Shown here one piece after another: positions 1 through 11,560 of a DNA stretch of 64,000 nt. The notes under the pieces are model-generated. The model searched no databases, was not told the DNA's origin, and worked only from the letters and a program-made list of their open reading frames with translations. Numbering within the stretch: position 1 is the stretch's first letter; the number at the start of each line of letters is the position of its first letter. The stretch comes from Torreya grandis (Eukaryota > Streptophyta > Pinopsida > Cupressales > Taxaceae): positions 2,353,501 to 2,417,500 of the forward strand of contig JARHVA010002372.1 of the NCBI GenBank assembly GCA_037957365.1, read 5' to 3'. The translations under genes were made by a program, and so were the position numbers.

Positions 1-1761
1 ATGATGTACTTTATCTTGATATCATCCTCTAAAAATTTGGTGCCTTGATGAGTCTTTAATCTCAAGATACAAGTCTTCAAATTTGAACTAATAGAATGAG
101 ATGTGTGCAGGGATGTCAAGTTAAAAACTCATAAAATATCCATTTAAATTAAAATGTTCCAAGGATGAATTCATGACTGAAAAGTGCCAAAATATCTCTC
201 AATCAAATCAATATATCTAATGAAAAGTGGGCAAGGATGACGTAGTGGGTCTCAAATATATAATGGAGTGTGTTTAACTGTATACCTAAAGATTAATGGT
301 GATATCATAATAAAAAAGTTAAAGGATCCTAAGATTCAATGAGGCACTGACAAATGTCATGATCATGGAAAGCTAAGGGATAAATGGTGTGTATTTGACA
401 TTATTGATAAATATCAAAAACACACATTGAGTCATGTAGATAATATTAATGGTACATAGGATAATGAGCCTAGATCAAATGTGAGGCCACCATATGGTGC
501 AAGCCCAAAAATAGATAAAGTTTATATCCAAATCCTGAGAAGGGATGCATAGATGACAAATGGCATAATTATGGAAACATAGATCAAGATCAATAGATGA
601 TATCAAAATTCAAAGCCTTAAGAATTTAAATGGAGATCAAATATGGTTGAGGTTGAATTAGAAAAAATATTTCAAAAGGACATAGAGGTAGACAAATTTG
701 TTTTGATGGGTTAATCACCAAAGATAATGGCATGATTATGACCCTATTATCCATTCTTACATGCCAAAGATGAACCAGTAGGTAGCAATTTATGCCAAAA
801 CAATATCATAATAGATTGATATAGATGTTGTAACTACTTTGATGCTAGAATTTAGATTTTAAATGACTTTATCCCACCATTTTAACCATAAGGAACATAA
901 ATTTAATACAAAAATAAATTGAAAGAGACTCATATAGTTTTTATTTTCACCTTCCAGAAGTAATCTTAGGCATTATGATCTTTTCTAACTGCATCAACAC
1001 TGGGATGGTTGGAAATCTTGGTCATTATGATCCCTTTTCCATTAATATATGCATTAATCCCTATCTCTCTCATCCCTTTCTACTATAAATATAGGATTAT
1101 AAGCCTTGAAAAGGATCCCTTCTCTTTGGCATGAATAGACTCTACCAAGATTTGTGCTATAACACCTTTTTGATGGAATAAGAGACTAAATTCCTCTATT
1201 TACAAGTTGAATCAAAGTGTGTTTCATGAGCTCATTGATGTGGTTAAGTGAATATATGCTTTACTTTCCTTTGACTAAGTTTTATCACCTTCATGAAGTG
1301 TTTTTTGTATTTATCATAGGTCATTGTAAGTGTGTATGTAGTTTGTTGGTCAGTTTGGAAGTAGACAACTGCCCTCCCATACCAGATCAATAACTAGTCG
1401 ATGCCTTTTTATGAAATAATAATGTGGAATATGATCAAATAATTAGTGAAGTGATGTTTATAAATCTTGAAATTGTCCTATAGTTTGTTTTTTATAAGTA
1501 TAAATATCAAAACATTTGGTGCATCACCTCATTTTTTCATGATTTTATGTATTATTGTCAATCTCTTTCGCATTTTCCTAGCACGAAATTAGTTTAGGTT
1601 TAGTATAAGTGATATCTCCAAAAGGAATACATCCTTATTAAAATTTCTAACCCAAGATTAGGTGACCCATAGCCTAGGTTCATTCTCATGTTGGACTAGG
1701 TTTGAGCAAGAGGACCTAAATAATCCCCTTCTCAGCTAGGGTGTAACCTAGGATGGAAATA
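1..1761 (+). repeat. E1 5' LTR (truncated by window start)
   Basis: This is a direct repeat of 8,481-10,240. Shared landmarks include the stretch around ATCTCAAGATACAAGTCTT near 60, a TATAAATA box near 1,084 and the terminal CAGCTAGGGT near 1,733. The end is set where the copies stop matching, just before a primer-binding-like sequence. By eye the two copies differ at many positions, so the insertion is old. Confidence 0.88.
1084..1091 (+). promoter_or_regulatory. E1 LTR TATA box (5' copy)
   Basis: TATAAATA sits in a context conserved in both LTRs, followed by an AAGCCTTGAAAA stretch. It is the likely U3 core promoter. The same site occurs in the 3' LTR at 9,567-9,574. Confidence 0.5.
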
Positions 1762-1762
1762 A

Positions 1763-1783
1763 TTTTAGCATGCCTAGTGGGAC
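1763..1783 (+). other. E1 primer-binding site, decayed
   Basis: Directly after the 5' LTR the plus strand reads TTTTAGCATGCCTAGTGGGA. This looks like a mutated form of a TGGCATGCC-type primer-binding site. The match to a particular tRNA is not established. Confidence 0.4.
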
Positions 1784-2085
1784 CAAGTCTCCTAGAGGAA
1801 CTAAAATTTGGAGCTAAGGAGAAGCATGTGTAATATAAAAGTATATATATCATTATTAGGAGTTAAATATCTTTAAATTTATAAAGTTTATAGATCATCC
1901 AAACAACATTCTCATACCAAAGGTCACTACACGGTTAGCTAGTAAAAGTATTCCCCTTAAATTCAGATTTGTGTTATATTTAATAAAATAAATCAAGATA
2001 TAATAAGAAAAGACCCAATCCCTGAAATCAATACTCATCTCTTGGTCATCCTATTATTTTAAACAATACATTCTCCACTACCCAA

Positions 2086-3480
2086 ATGGCTATCAATAAT
2101 CAAGTGTTCATCCCATTAAATAGAGGTAGTCCACTAAATTTGGCCCATTTTGATGACATTCCTATGTTTTCCCTTAATATTATCCCATTATTCTCAGGAT
2201 AAGATCAAACAACTGCTACTGAACACATCTAGGATGATGTTAACCTTTATTCTATTTACAATGTTATTCAAGATAATGTGGATATTAGACTGCTTTTTTA
2301 TTCCTTTAAAGGAAAATCATTGTAGTGGTCTAGAAATATTCCATTGAATTCTATTTCTACTTGGGATGAGTTAGGTACGGCCTTAGTCAAATAATTTGAG
2401 GATAAATATGATCACCTATCATTAGTTGAGTAATTGACTACAATTCAAAAAGCTCCCCATGATTTCATGTTTGATTTTGACCTCAGATTCAAAAATAAAT
2501 GGACTAGGATTCCTATAGTGATTATACCATCCCCATAATATACCTTTTTGTAATATATGAAATCCCTTAATTCTGATATTAGTGTGATGATACAATAAAT
2601 GGGTGGTAATACCTTACCAAATACTTCTAAGGTTGTCATAAGAGTAGAAAATAGTTTGATATAAGTTTTTAAGCTTACCCCAAGGCCTCCAATGCCTTTA
2701 TTCATAGAATTAAAATTTATTCCACCCCACAATTTTATTAGTTTCCATCATTATCCCCTAGTCTACCTCCTCAAGCTCAATTTACAGCACCTTCTAATCA
2801 AGCCAATGAGCTTGGTAAGCTAAAAGGTTTTCTTTAATCTTTTGGAATTGAGATATTAAATTCAAGAAGAAATAATATTAGACTAATAGGCCCTATTAAA
2901 AATGGAATCAAACCTCCTATCATCCTTTTAGAGATCAAAGGCCTCCTTATCAAGGATTTAGAGAAAATAGACCACCCTACTAGGCATAAGAAGCCATAGT
3001 TCCATCTAATCCATCTGCATCTCTTGATCATAGTGCACCTTCCACATCAAAAGTTATTATTCCCACACCACTTCAAAATAATTTTATGCATGACTCAAAT
3101 TGGTATCCCTCCCACCTCAATGATATTTAGAACCAAGCCTTGGTATCACATAACATTACTATACCACAAGTAACACAAGAAGATTTTTTTATTCAAAAAG
3201 GTTAGTATCAAGAGACAAGTTTAGTAACCAAAAGAGAGTCTCAATAACTTCAATGTAATCTTAATTCTATTAATTTAAATTGGAAAATGGATGATTATGT
3301 TACTTTCAATCATGGTGGTAAGACTAGCAGTTCAATTGGTCAAGTTGTTGTTATAACTAAAGCTAAAATAAGATCCATTAATGAGGCTCAAGATGTGAAT
3401 AATTATTAAATTACTACTAATGTTGTTTCCAAGATACCAAATATCAACTTTATGACCCTAAAACATATAAAACTTAGAAT
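2086..3480 (+). pseudogene. gag: E1 gag (capsid) region, broken
   Basis: An ATG at 2,086 opens a frame with in-frame stops that shows the layout of a Ty3/gypsy gag domain. There is a stretch of Asp-Val-Asn and Tyr residues, then Phe-Tyr-Ser-Phe-Lys-Gly followed by a Trp-Ser-Arg-Asn and a Ser-Thr-Trp-Asp-Glu-Leu motif, as in retrotransposon capsid proteins (about 2,220-2,420). No zinc knuckle is convincing downstream. The product would be the structural shell protein. Beyond about 2,750 the frame is a basic, Pro-rich linker toward the protease. The first ATG after the LTR in the right frame was taken as the start. Confidence 0.65.
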
Positions 3481-3764
3481 TCAGAGGCTAAAAGGTCCCT
3501 CAAATACCCCTAGTCTATGAACAACCAGTGGTTCAAAAGGTGCAGCCAAAGGTTAGTGGAGATTCATTAAATATAGTTGATCAAATGAATAAATATAATT
3601 TCATAATTAAAATATGGGATTACCTTGCTAATCCAAGATAAAAATATATGCTTATCCAAAAGCCTTCATCTATCAAGGTGTCTCCAGAACTAGTTGAGAA
3701 ATAAGGAGTTATCATAGCTAATTTAGACTAGCCAATGAAGCATCAAGCACAATAGGTACATAAA

Positions 3765-4100
3765 ATGAAAAAATGGGAAAAATATAAGGATAATCCAAGT
3801 AAAAATCATCCCTTTTACCTATCTCTAATATTTGGTGACTATTTAGCTCATAACTCTATGGTGGATAGTGGAACGAGTATCACTATCATACCTAAACAAA
3901 TTGTAGATAAGCTTAGTCTTGTCTATGAACCAAATGTTAAAGGGGTATTTAAATTGGATGGTTCACAAAAAAAGATATTAGTCATAATTAATATTCTAAA
4001 TTTGACACTACATGCTTGTCCCAATGTTACCATTTAGTAGGATGTAGTTATGGTATACTTGCCTCCCTAATTTCCATGTGTCTATCAAGGGACTTTACAT
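3765..4100 (+). pseudogene. E1 aspartic protease (retropepsin)
   Basis: An open stretch from 3,765 to 4,037 contains the retropepsin active-site motif Met-Val-Asp-Ser-Gly-Thr-Ser at about 3,858-3,878, followed by a hydrophobic Ile-Thr-Ile-Ile-Pro run. The catalytic Asp is intact. The second half of the fold (Leu-Thr-Leu-His-Ala and beyond) runs into stops after 4,037. In the family this enzyme cleaves the Gag-Pol polyprotein and works as a dimer. It lies downstream of gag and directly upstream of the extra RNase H. Confidence 0.8.
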
Positions 4101-4465
4101 CAAATATTTGAGGATAATTATCAATATATTAGAAATATTTGATGTTTATGAATAATTATTATACCAAGGTAACCATAAATTTAAAACCTATTGTATTTTT
4201 TCATTTGGAACCATATGTGTCAAGTGTTGTGAACACCAATTACCACATTTTAAATGAGGTGATAAAAGATAGTGTAGAGGAAACTGAATCACCTTTAGAT
4301 GGGATTCTAAATTTTTTTCCTTTATGAGTGGGCCTCTAACTCACATGAATATGATTTTTATAATATAATTTAATAATAAGGACTTGGTGTCTATTGCTTG
4401 CACGAGAAAGATGCACCAATTACAGCCTTGTTGAAGGATGATGAGTCTAGTGATGATCTTTAGAA

Positions 4466-4879
4466 ATTATACTTTGATGGGTCAAGGAATAAAGATGGTA
4501 ATAGAGCTGGGTTGATGTTAATTTATCAAAAAAATCAAAGTTACTTCTCATATATTAAGTTTCAATTTGGTTTTTCAAATAATTATGTAGAATATGAGGC
4601 ACTAGTTCATGGTTTACAATGGGATAGGAAGATGAAAGTCAACACCTTACACGTCTTAAATATTAATGTATTAATGTAGTTCACAAAGTGAGAGGTATTA
4701 ATGTATTAAAAAAATCATTACTTAAATCTTATAATAATAGGGTATGGGACTTACTTGAAGAGTTACAGGCCTTTAACATTCAGGAAATACTAAAAGATGA
4801 GAACAAACATGCAAATAGGTTGGCTGCCATTAGGGCACATTTTAGTATCCCAATTGATGTAAGAAGTGAAAAGTTCTAG
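4466..4879 (+). pseudogene. E1 extra RNase H domain (archaeal/plant type) between protease and RT
   Basis: The frame starting at about 4,466 reads Tyr-Phe-Asp-Gly-Ser-Arg, then Gly-Asn-Arg-Ala-Gly. After a further 30 or so residues comes Asn-Asn-Tyr-Val-Glu-Tyr-Glu-Ala-Leu at about 4,580-4,605. A distal half at 4,688-4,879 has Val-Trp-Asp-Leu-Leu and a Lys-His-Ala-Asn-Arg-Leu-Ala motif, where family members have Asp in place of Asn. This is the pattern of the second, non-gypsy RNase H of plant Tat-type elements: first Asp and Glu present, last Asp lost. A normal gypsy RNase H follows the RT at 6,130-6,600, so the element had two. In Tat elements as I know them the extra domain sits after the gypsy RNase H, before integrase; here it precedes RT. 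Confidence 0.8.
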
Positions 4880-5059
4880 TCAAAAATTAAGGTGGTTTTA
4901 AGGCCTTATATTATAGATAACAATGATAATTGATAAGTGATTGAATATGACAATCAGATTGTCAGATTCTTTCAAGAGGAAATTGAGTTTTCTTCAAGAA
5001 ATCAATGAAAATACTTGAAGGAGTATGGTAATCAGATCGTAAAAATAAAAACAAATAAG

Positions 5060-6130
5060 TTACCTAAGGTATTGGTCACACTTGAAAACATATTTAGTGT
5101 TTATGATGAGCTAACGAAAGAAAATTCATATTTGTCAACAAAATAAGAGCATTATGCCAATGTGGAAGCTTCACCTCATAAGAATCTAAAGTTGGGTAAG
5201 GTATGCACTTATTCAAAAAAGGAAGATTTATTAAGTTATGTGTAATTTTTGTTGATGTATTTGTATGTAAATATAGTGATCTCAAGGGATTTGACCCAAG
5301 TCTATATCAACACACCATTGAGCTTGAAGATGAAACTAAGCCAATAAGACAAAGATAAAGGAATATTAATCCTAAGCTTGAGCCTTTAATGAGAGTTGAG
5401 CTTCATAAGCTCATTGAGTCATCTATTATATTTCCAATCAAGCACTCAACTTGGATGGTAAACCTTGTTCTAGTATAGAAAAATAATGGTGAAATTATAT
5501 TGTGTGTTGACTTTCATGACTTGAACAAAGCTTCTTTTAAAGACCACTATCTATTGCCATCTATGGACGAAATTTTATAGTTGGTTGAATTTTTATAAAG
5601 GTTCTTCTCATTGGATGGATATAGTGGTTAAAATCAAATTTTATGCAAGAAGGAGGACCAATTCAAGATAGACTTCACCACAAAGTAGGGGACATTTTCA
5701 TATTGAAAGATGCCCTTTGGGTTTATCCAATGCTGGAGCAAATTTTTAAAGATCCATGGATATGGATTTTTAGGGCCTTATTAATAAGTTTTTTTAGTCT
5801 ATTTTTATGATATAAAAATGTTTTCAAATAATGTAATTGATCACATGGTTCACCTCAAGAAAGTGTTTGAAAGGTGTAGACAATTTGGGGTATCCCTAAA
5901 TCCTAAAAAGTGTGTCTTTTTAGTTCACGAAGGTAAGCTTCTTGGACATATAGTTTAAAAATATGGTTGAACCATAGATCCTAAAAGGATAGATTCAATT
6001 CTTTCACGTTCCTTTCCCAAGCACAGAAGATCTTTACAAAGTTTCTTAGGGGAGATCAATTTTATCATAAGCTACATCTTAGATTTTTCCACTTTAGTTA
6101 ATCCACTTACAGCCATGCTAAAGAAAAATC
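5060..6130 (+). pseudogene. E1 reverse transcriptase, many stops
   Basis: The upstream linker carries Asp-Leu-Lys-Gly-Phe-Asp-Pro-Ser (5,278-5,305), typical of the lead-in to plant gypsy RT. RT motifs follow in order: Cys-Val-Asp-Phe-His-Asp-Leu-Asn near 5,500-5,530, Phe-Ser-Leu-Asp-Gly-Tyr-Ser-Gly near 5,605, a Lys-Met-Pro-Phe-Gly-Phe motif near 5,710, and Val-Tyr-Phe-Tyr-Asp at about 5,797-5,811 where the catalytic Tyr-X-Asp-Asp should be (one Asp lost). Next come Ser-Leu-Asn-Pro-Lys-Lys-Cys and Leu-Leu-Gly-His. At least one frameshift lies between about 5,710 and 5,800. The enzyme would copy element RNA into DNA. It is clearly inactive here. Confidence 0.9.
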
Positions 6131-6600
6131 AAAAATTTTACTAGTCTAAGGAAGGAGTAAGGATTTTTAAGGAAATTAATAAATCCATGGCTAGTGTTCA
6201 TATTCTCATGAACCTATATTTCTCAAAAGACTTCATTTTGTACACCTATGATAACATTGATAACATTTAAGGCATTATTATGCAGTAGAACCATGAGGAA
6301 TTAGAGTAGCCAATAGCCTTCTTTAGTCAAGGTTTGGAATAATATTAAACAAGGTAATCTCTTGTTGAAAAGAATGTACTTTGAATCATAAGGTCTCTCA
6401 TGAAATTTAAATACTTTTTATCTAACAATAAGATACACCTAATGGTTTCACATCCAAGTGTCAAGGAGTTTTTCTTGAACAAGGACATAAGTGAGAAAAG
6501 AGATGGTTGTTTAATAAATGTAATGGAGATCAAACTCAAAAAGTTGATCAGAGGCAAATGACTTTGTGATCATCTAGCCCAAGACTTACAAGAATCCAAC
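6130..6600 (+). pseudogene. E1 gypsy-type RNase H
   Basis: Continuing from the RT thumb (Phe-Leu-Gly-Glu-Ile-Asn-Phe near 6,045), the frame shows Ile-Leu-Tyr-Thr-Tyr-Asp at about 6,237-6,255 and Gly-Ile-Ile-Met-Gln where the family has a Leu-Tyr-X-Asp-Ala-Ser and Gly-X-Val-Leu-X-Gln pattern. It also shows Pro-Ile-Ala-Phe-Phe-Ser near 6,312 and Phe-Lys-Tyr-Phe-Leu near 6,405. Several TAG/TAA stops interrupt it. It is the standard RNase H that degrades the RNA strand after minus-strand synthesis. Confidence 0.75.
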
Positions 6601-6859
6601 AAGGTGGTTATGGTGTTAATTGATGAAGAAGTTGTAGTTGATCATACCTCACCTTCTAGTTGGTATCATGATTTGGTAAGATATTTACAATATGGTTTTT
6701 ATCCCTCTCACCTAAATCCTTAAAAATAATATATTTTAGATTGAAATCTATTCTATTTCTTCTTTTTGATGGTGTTTTATTTAAGAAAGATATCAATGGC
6801 ATGTTATTAAAATTCATTGAATAACACAAAAGGAAAGGTTGCTTAAAGATTTATATGAT

Positions 6860-7885
6860 GGACATGGTGGAGGGAATTAATCAAAAAGGAACACAACCCA
6901 CAATATCATGAGAGGTGGGTATTATTGGCCAATATTATTTGGTGATTATCATGCATGGGTTAAGAAATGCAAACAATTTGTTATGTTTTTAAGAAAAGTG
7001 ATACTTGTGGCCTTACCTCTCTAACCAATTAAAGTGGATCATCCCTTTATCCAATGGGGATTAGACTTTATTGGTACCATTAACCCCCCTTCAAGCTCAA
7101 ATCATAAATAGATACTAACTACTATAGATTAATTCAATATATGGACAAAAGTAGTGGCATTAATGGAAGAAAATGAGGCCATTGTTCTAGATTTATATGA
7201 AGGTTTGCTTACTAGGTTTGGAGTCCCTTTAGCTATTATTTATAACAATACTATGGCCTTTGTGGGAATTAATATCAGTATATGGGTTATTCAACATGGG
7301 ATTTATCTCAACACTTCATCAAAATACTATCCCAAAGGAAATGGTCTTGCTAAGTCCACTAATAATAACCTATTTAAGATCATAAGAAGAACAATTGAAG
7401 ATAATTAGAGTTCATTCATCTCAAATTAAATTCATCTCAATGCACTAATAGGATCAACAGCCAACTCTCCCTACAATCGAGTATATGGTAAAAAAGCAAG
7501 AATGCCTATTTCTCTTCAATTTAATGCCCTAGAATTGATGCATCAACTTGAGTTGTTGGAGAATGAACCTATGGAGATCAGATATGCTTATTTTATGGAG
7601 TTGGAAGAGATAAAACATTAGTCCATGCTAGCCATGGAAATCCATCAAGCAAAATTGAAGAGAGCCCTTGACAAAGGGGCTTATTCATAAAATTTTAAAG
7701 AAAGAGATTTGGTCCTCAAGTGGGATTAGGACATAGCTAAACTAGGAAGGCATACAAATTTTAACTCTCTTTGGAGTGGTCCATATACAATCTATAGCTA
7801 TAAGTCTTATAGTGCCTTACAACTTGCAAAGATGGTTGGTGAGGAGATTCCTATCCCAGTCAATGAGATACATATAAAATAGTAC
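6860..7885 (+). pseudogene. E1 integrase, catalytic residues lost
   Basis: A zinc-binding lead-in region has Gly-Gly-Tyr-Tyr-Trp-Pro and Lys-Lys-Cys near 6,910-6,975, with the second Cys and the His residues degraded. The core starts with Trp-Gly-Leu-Asp-Phe-Ile-Gly at 7,057-7,077, keeping the first catalytic Asp. An open stretch at 7,154-7,408 covers the rest of the core, but the expected Asp-Asn-Gly is Asn-Asn-Thr and the expected Glu is Lys (Gly-Leu-Ala-Lys-Ser-Thr). A C-terminal part to about 7,885 has a Leu-Trp-Ser-Gly-Pro-Tyr motif. The enzyme inserts element DNA into the chromosome; this copy could not. Confidence 0.88.
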
Positions 7886-8189
7886 TATTAAGGAAGCTAG
7901 GTTCCATGTACATAGTTAGTTTGTCTTGTTTTCCTCCAAGTATTTTTCTATCACATTAGTTTATTTCTAATTTATCCGGAATAAGTGTTTTTCACACTTG
8001 ATTTATTATGTTAGTTTACTTGTTTTATGTGTTTTCTTTCTTGTTTTGGTGGGAGTTTCCTTTTCTCAAGTCAGGTGGGTTATTTACAGTCATGGATCAA
8101 ATGTTTCATTATTTATTAGTCCAAAATTCATGTAGATGGTCTGAGTTATCAAGCATAGTAGGCATGCTACCAAGCTGAGTCACCAAATA
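7886..8189 (+). other. E1 3' untranslated region
   Basis: This is non-coding DNA between the integrase end and the 3' LTR. A purine-rich GGTGGGAG occurs near 8,049 and may be a polypurine tract. If so, the LTR starts earlier than the TGTTGTCC at 8,190 that I used. Confidence 0.4.
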
Positions 8190-10240
8190 TGTTGTCCAAA
8201 TTTGGCCTACATAATAAAATTTGTCTAATCCAAAATAAGAAGTTGAGTAGGGTCATAATTGAAGAGTGATCTAATGGAATAAGGATTAAATAGGATGTAA
8301 GATAAGATAAATTAACTTTAAAATATTTTTAAACACTTTAAGTAGTCTTAAATTGTAAATTTGGCAATCTTAAGGGACCAAACCATCAGGGCATATCATG
8401 CAGGATTGAGTAGAGTAAGCTGGTAATGCATTTTATAATTACACTTGAAGAGTATACTAGAGCCAAATAATTACATGAACATGATGTAATTTGTATTGAG
8501 ATCATCCTTTATAAATTTGGTGCCCTGATGAGTCTTTTATCTCAAGATACAAGTCTTGAAAGTTGAACTAGCAAAATAAGACGTGCGCAAGGATGTCAAG
8601 TTAAAGCCTCATGAAATAGCCATTTAAATTTAAATGTTTTAAGGATGAATGTGTGGCTAATAAGTTTTAAAAATCACTAAATCATATTAAATGATCTAAT
8701 GGAGAGAGGGTGAGGATGACATTAGTGGGTCTTAAAGATCTAATAGAGTGCATTTAATCATACATCCAAAGATCAATGGTGAGCTCACAGTCAAAAAGTT
8801 AAAGGATCCTAAGATTGACTGAGGGGATAACAAGTGTCATGATCATGAAAAGATAAAGGATCAATGGTTCATGTTTGATATTACTAATAAATATCAAATG
8901 CACGCATTGAGTCATGTAGATAAGATCAATGGTGTGTAGGACAAGGATCCTAGATCTAATGCGAGGCCACCGCATGATGAAAACACATAAGTAGATAGAG
9001 ATAATAGTATAATCTTGAGAAGGGATGCATATATAATAAATGGCACAATTATATAAACCTAGATCAATATCAATAGATGATATAACAATTCAAATCCTTA
9101 AGATTTTGAATGGAGATCAAATATGGTTGAAGTTGATCTAGAGAAAATATTTCAAAGGAAGGCCATAGAGGCAAACACATCAATTTTTATGGGTTTATAT
9201 CCAAAGATAGTGGAATTATTATGACCCTTTTCTCCATTATTATATGCCAAAGACAAATTATTAGGGATTAATCCATGTTAGAACAAGATCACAACATATT
9301 GATCCAAATTTTGTAACTACTTTGATGCTAAAATTTAGCTTTTAAGTGACTTGATCACACCATTTTAATCATAATGAGCATCAGTGTATGCAAAAAATAT
9401 ATTTAAAGAGACTAATACAATTATTATTGTCACCTTCTAAATTTAATCTTAGGCATTATGATCTTTTCTAACAGCATCAATGTTAGAATGGTTGGAAATC
9501 TTAGTCATTATGCTCCCTTTTCCATCCTTCTATGCATTTATCCCCATCTCTTTCATCCCTTTCTTCTATAAATATATGATTCTAAGCCTTGAAAATCATC
9601 CCCTCTCTTTGGCATGACTATAATATACCAATATTTGTACTATAACACCTATTTAATACAATAAAAGACTAAATTTCTCTATTTTTAAGCTAAATCAAAG
9701 TGTGTTTCATGATTTCATTGATGTGGTTAAGTGAATCTATGTTTTCCTTGCCTCTTTATAATTTTTATCACATTCATGAAGTGTTTTGGTAGTTTTCACA
9801 GGTCATTCTAAGTGCATATATAGTTTGTTAGTCAATTTTGAAGTGGACAAGTGTCATCCTATGCCAGGTCAATATTTAGCCCATGCCTTTTTATAAGATA
9901 CTTATGTGGAAGTTGATCAAAAAGTGAATTAAGTGATGTTTATCAGCTTTGAAAGTGTCCTATAGTGTTTCTTGTGAAAGTATAAGGATCAAAACATTTT
10001 GTGCATCACCTCATTTTTTCATGATTTTATGTATTATTATCAATCTCTTTCCCCTTTTCCCAGCAAGAAGTTAGTTTGGGTTTAGTATAAGTGATAGACC
10101 TAAAATTAATCTAGACTTATATGGATATCTGACCCAAGATTAGGTGACCCATAACCTAGGGTCATTCCCATGTTGGACTAGGTTTGTGTAAGAGGACTTA
10201 AACAATCCCTTTCTCAGCTAGGGTACAACCTAGGAGACCA
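8190..10240 (+). repeat. E1 3' LTR
   Basis: From 8,481 on this matches 1-1,761. The start at TG (8,190) is inferred from the terminus pattern only. The end at 10,240 (GACCA) is supported by loss of similarity to the 5' copy and by copia coding sequence beginning immediately after. Length would be about 2.05 kb. Confidence 0.8.
9567..9574 (+). promoter_or_regulatory. E1 LTR TATA box (3' copy)
   Basis: TATAAATA in the same conserved setting as the 5' LTR copy at 1,084. Confidence 0.5.
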
Positions 10241-11560
10241 ATATGTGTATAACACACCTTGGTGATCTATCCTAACCACTTACACTATAGGATCATTTTG
10301 TAAATCTCTAATTATAAATGAATATGGTGAAAAATTTACCCTCATACCCTTATATATGTGAGTGATTTGGTACATTGATAGGAGATCAATCAAAATTGAT
10401 AGAACACTTAAAACATTATTAAATTTTCTTCCATCCATTTCAATAGATCCTCTCCATGTATCTTATATTGAAGTGTCAACACCCAAAGTGATGAAATACA
10501 TGCTACAAGGCTCTAAGGAAAATAACTCAACTTGTGAAGAGCCCATTTGGTGGGAATCACCTGAGTTAATAACCCATGAAGAGGTTGGATCTATAAATGA
10601 TACAAAATCCTTTCCCTTTCCTTTCTCTTTACCTTTGAATTTTGGCTTAGAATAATATTGAGTTGATGATTTTTTATTGATATACTTATGAAAATCTATA
10701 TTGTTTTCTCTAAAAGATAAGTTAAGTGATCAATTTATTTCTTCATGCCCATTTTTATTGCAATATGCACACTTAACCTTATCTTAATTGGGTTTATGAT
10801 TAGAAGAGGAAGTTTTAGTGGTTATTTTGGTAGAATTTTATTCTTTCTTATTCTTTTTATCATTATTATTTTCTTCTTCTCTTTGTTTGAATTCTTTGCT
10901 TTCCCATTCCCAATAGTTAGGGCTTGAGTTTTTTTTAATTCAATGTGCCCATCTGTATTAACTTGTCTTGCTCCCAATTTAAATCAATAAACAAGGCATA
11001 TAAAGAAGGAATTTTCCATGTAATTCATAGAGATATCTTAGTGGCATAGAAAGTAGAGACAAATATTGAGTAATCAGGACCTACCTTAGAGAGTATAAAA
11101 ATAATAAGTTGGTCACATTTCTTCTCTATTCCACATTTGTTTAACTACAATCTCAAAGACTTGAACTTGGTGAAAACAACTTGAATGGTGTAAAAGTTGA
11201 TAAGACATATGCTAATAATCTCATTTTAAATTTCTTTACCTCTCATCACATCTAGCTTCCCAAAAATATTTTCCAATATGGTCTACACTTCATTAGAAGA
11301 TTTAGCAGATTCAAAGTGAAAGAGAAGATCAAGAGACATAGAAAGACACATCAACCCATATGCTTCAAAATTTTTTTACCACTTAAATTTTTATGCTTCT
11401 ATACTATATTCAATTTCATCGCCCATTGTAATATAATTTAAACCCTTAATCCTTAATATAATTTACATTTTGGTTTTCTATTCATAGTAGTTAAATGGTG
11501 TTAGTGGACTGATTTAACTTGTTTCCATTGTAAATAAATAACGTTTATTGGTTGTATTTG
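10241..11560 (-). pseudogene. Ty1/copia gag-protease fragment, cut by E1
   Basis: Read on the minus strand from about 11,560 downward, this shows a copia-type gag with several stops. A Leu-Glu-Asn-Ile-Phe-Gly-Lys-Leu segment lies near 11,270 and Phe-Thr-Lys-Phe-Lys-Ser-Leu near 11,160, then Leu-Ser-Lys-Val-Gly-Pro. A zinc knuckle Cys-X2-Cys-X4-His lies near 10,745-10,780 with its last Cys lost. The protease signature follows near 10,545-10,580 as Trp-Val-Ile-Asn-Ser-Gly, with Asn replacing the catalytic Asp. The pre-integrase region then runs on (Leu-Leu-Ser-Met-Tyr-Gln-Ile near 10,370) and stops at 10,241, where the LTR of E1 begins. RT and integrase are not in the window and should lie left of it. 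Confidence 0.85.

Larger units (their letters stand above)
1..10240 (+). mobile_element. E1: Ty3/gypsy LTR retrotransposon, degenerate, 5' end outside window
   Basis: The DNA at 1-1,761 repeats directly at about 8,481-10,240 with a constant offset near 8,480 and only small indels. Between the repeats, in order on the plus strand, lie gag, aspartic protease, an extra RNase H, RT, gypsy RNase H and integrase. Every frame is broken by stops, so the copy is dead. The presumed 5' terminus lies about 290 bases left of the window. The 3' LTR ends in CA at 10,240, directly against a copia protein-coding fragment, so E1 inserted into that older element. The target duplication cannot be checked because the left flank is missing. 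The lineage is probably Tat-like, from the extra RNase H and the protease style, but the domain order is not the usual Tat one. Confidence 0.9.
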
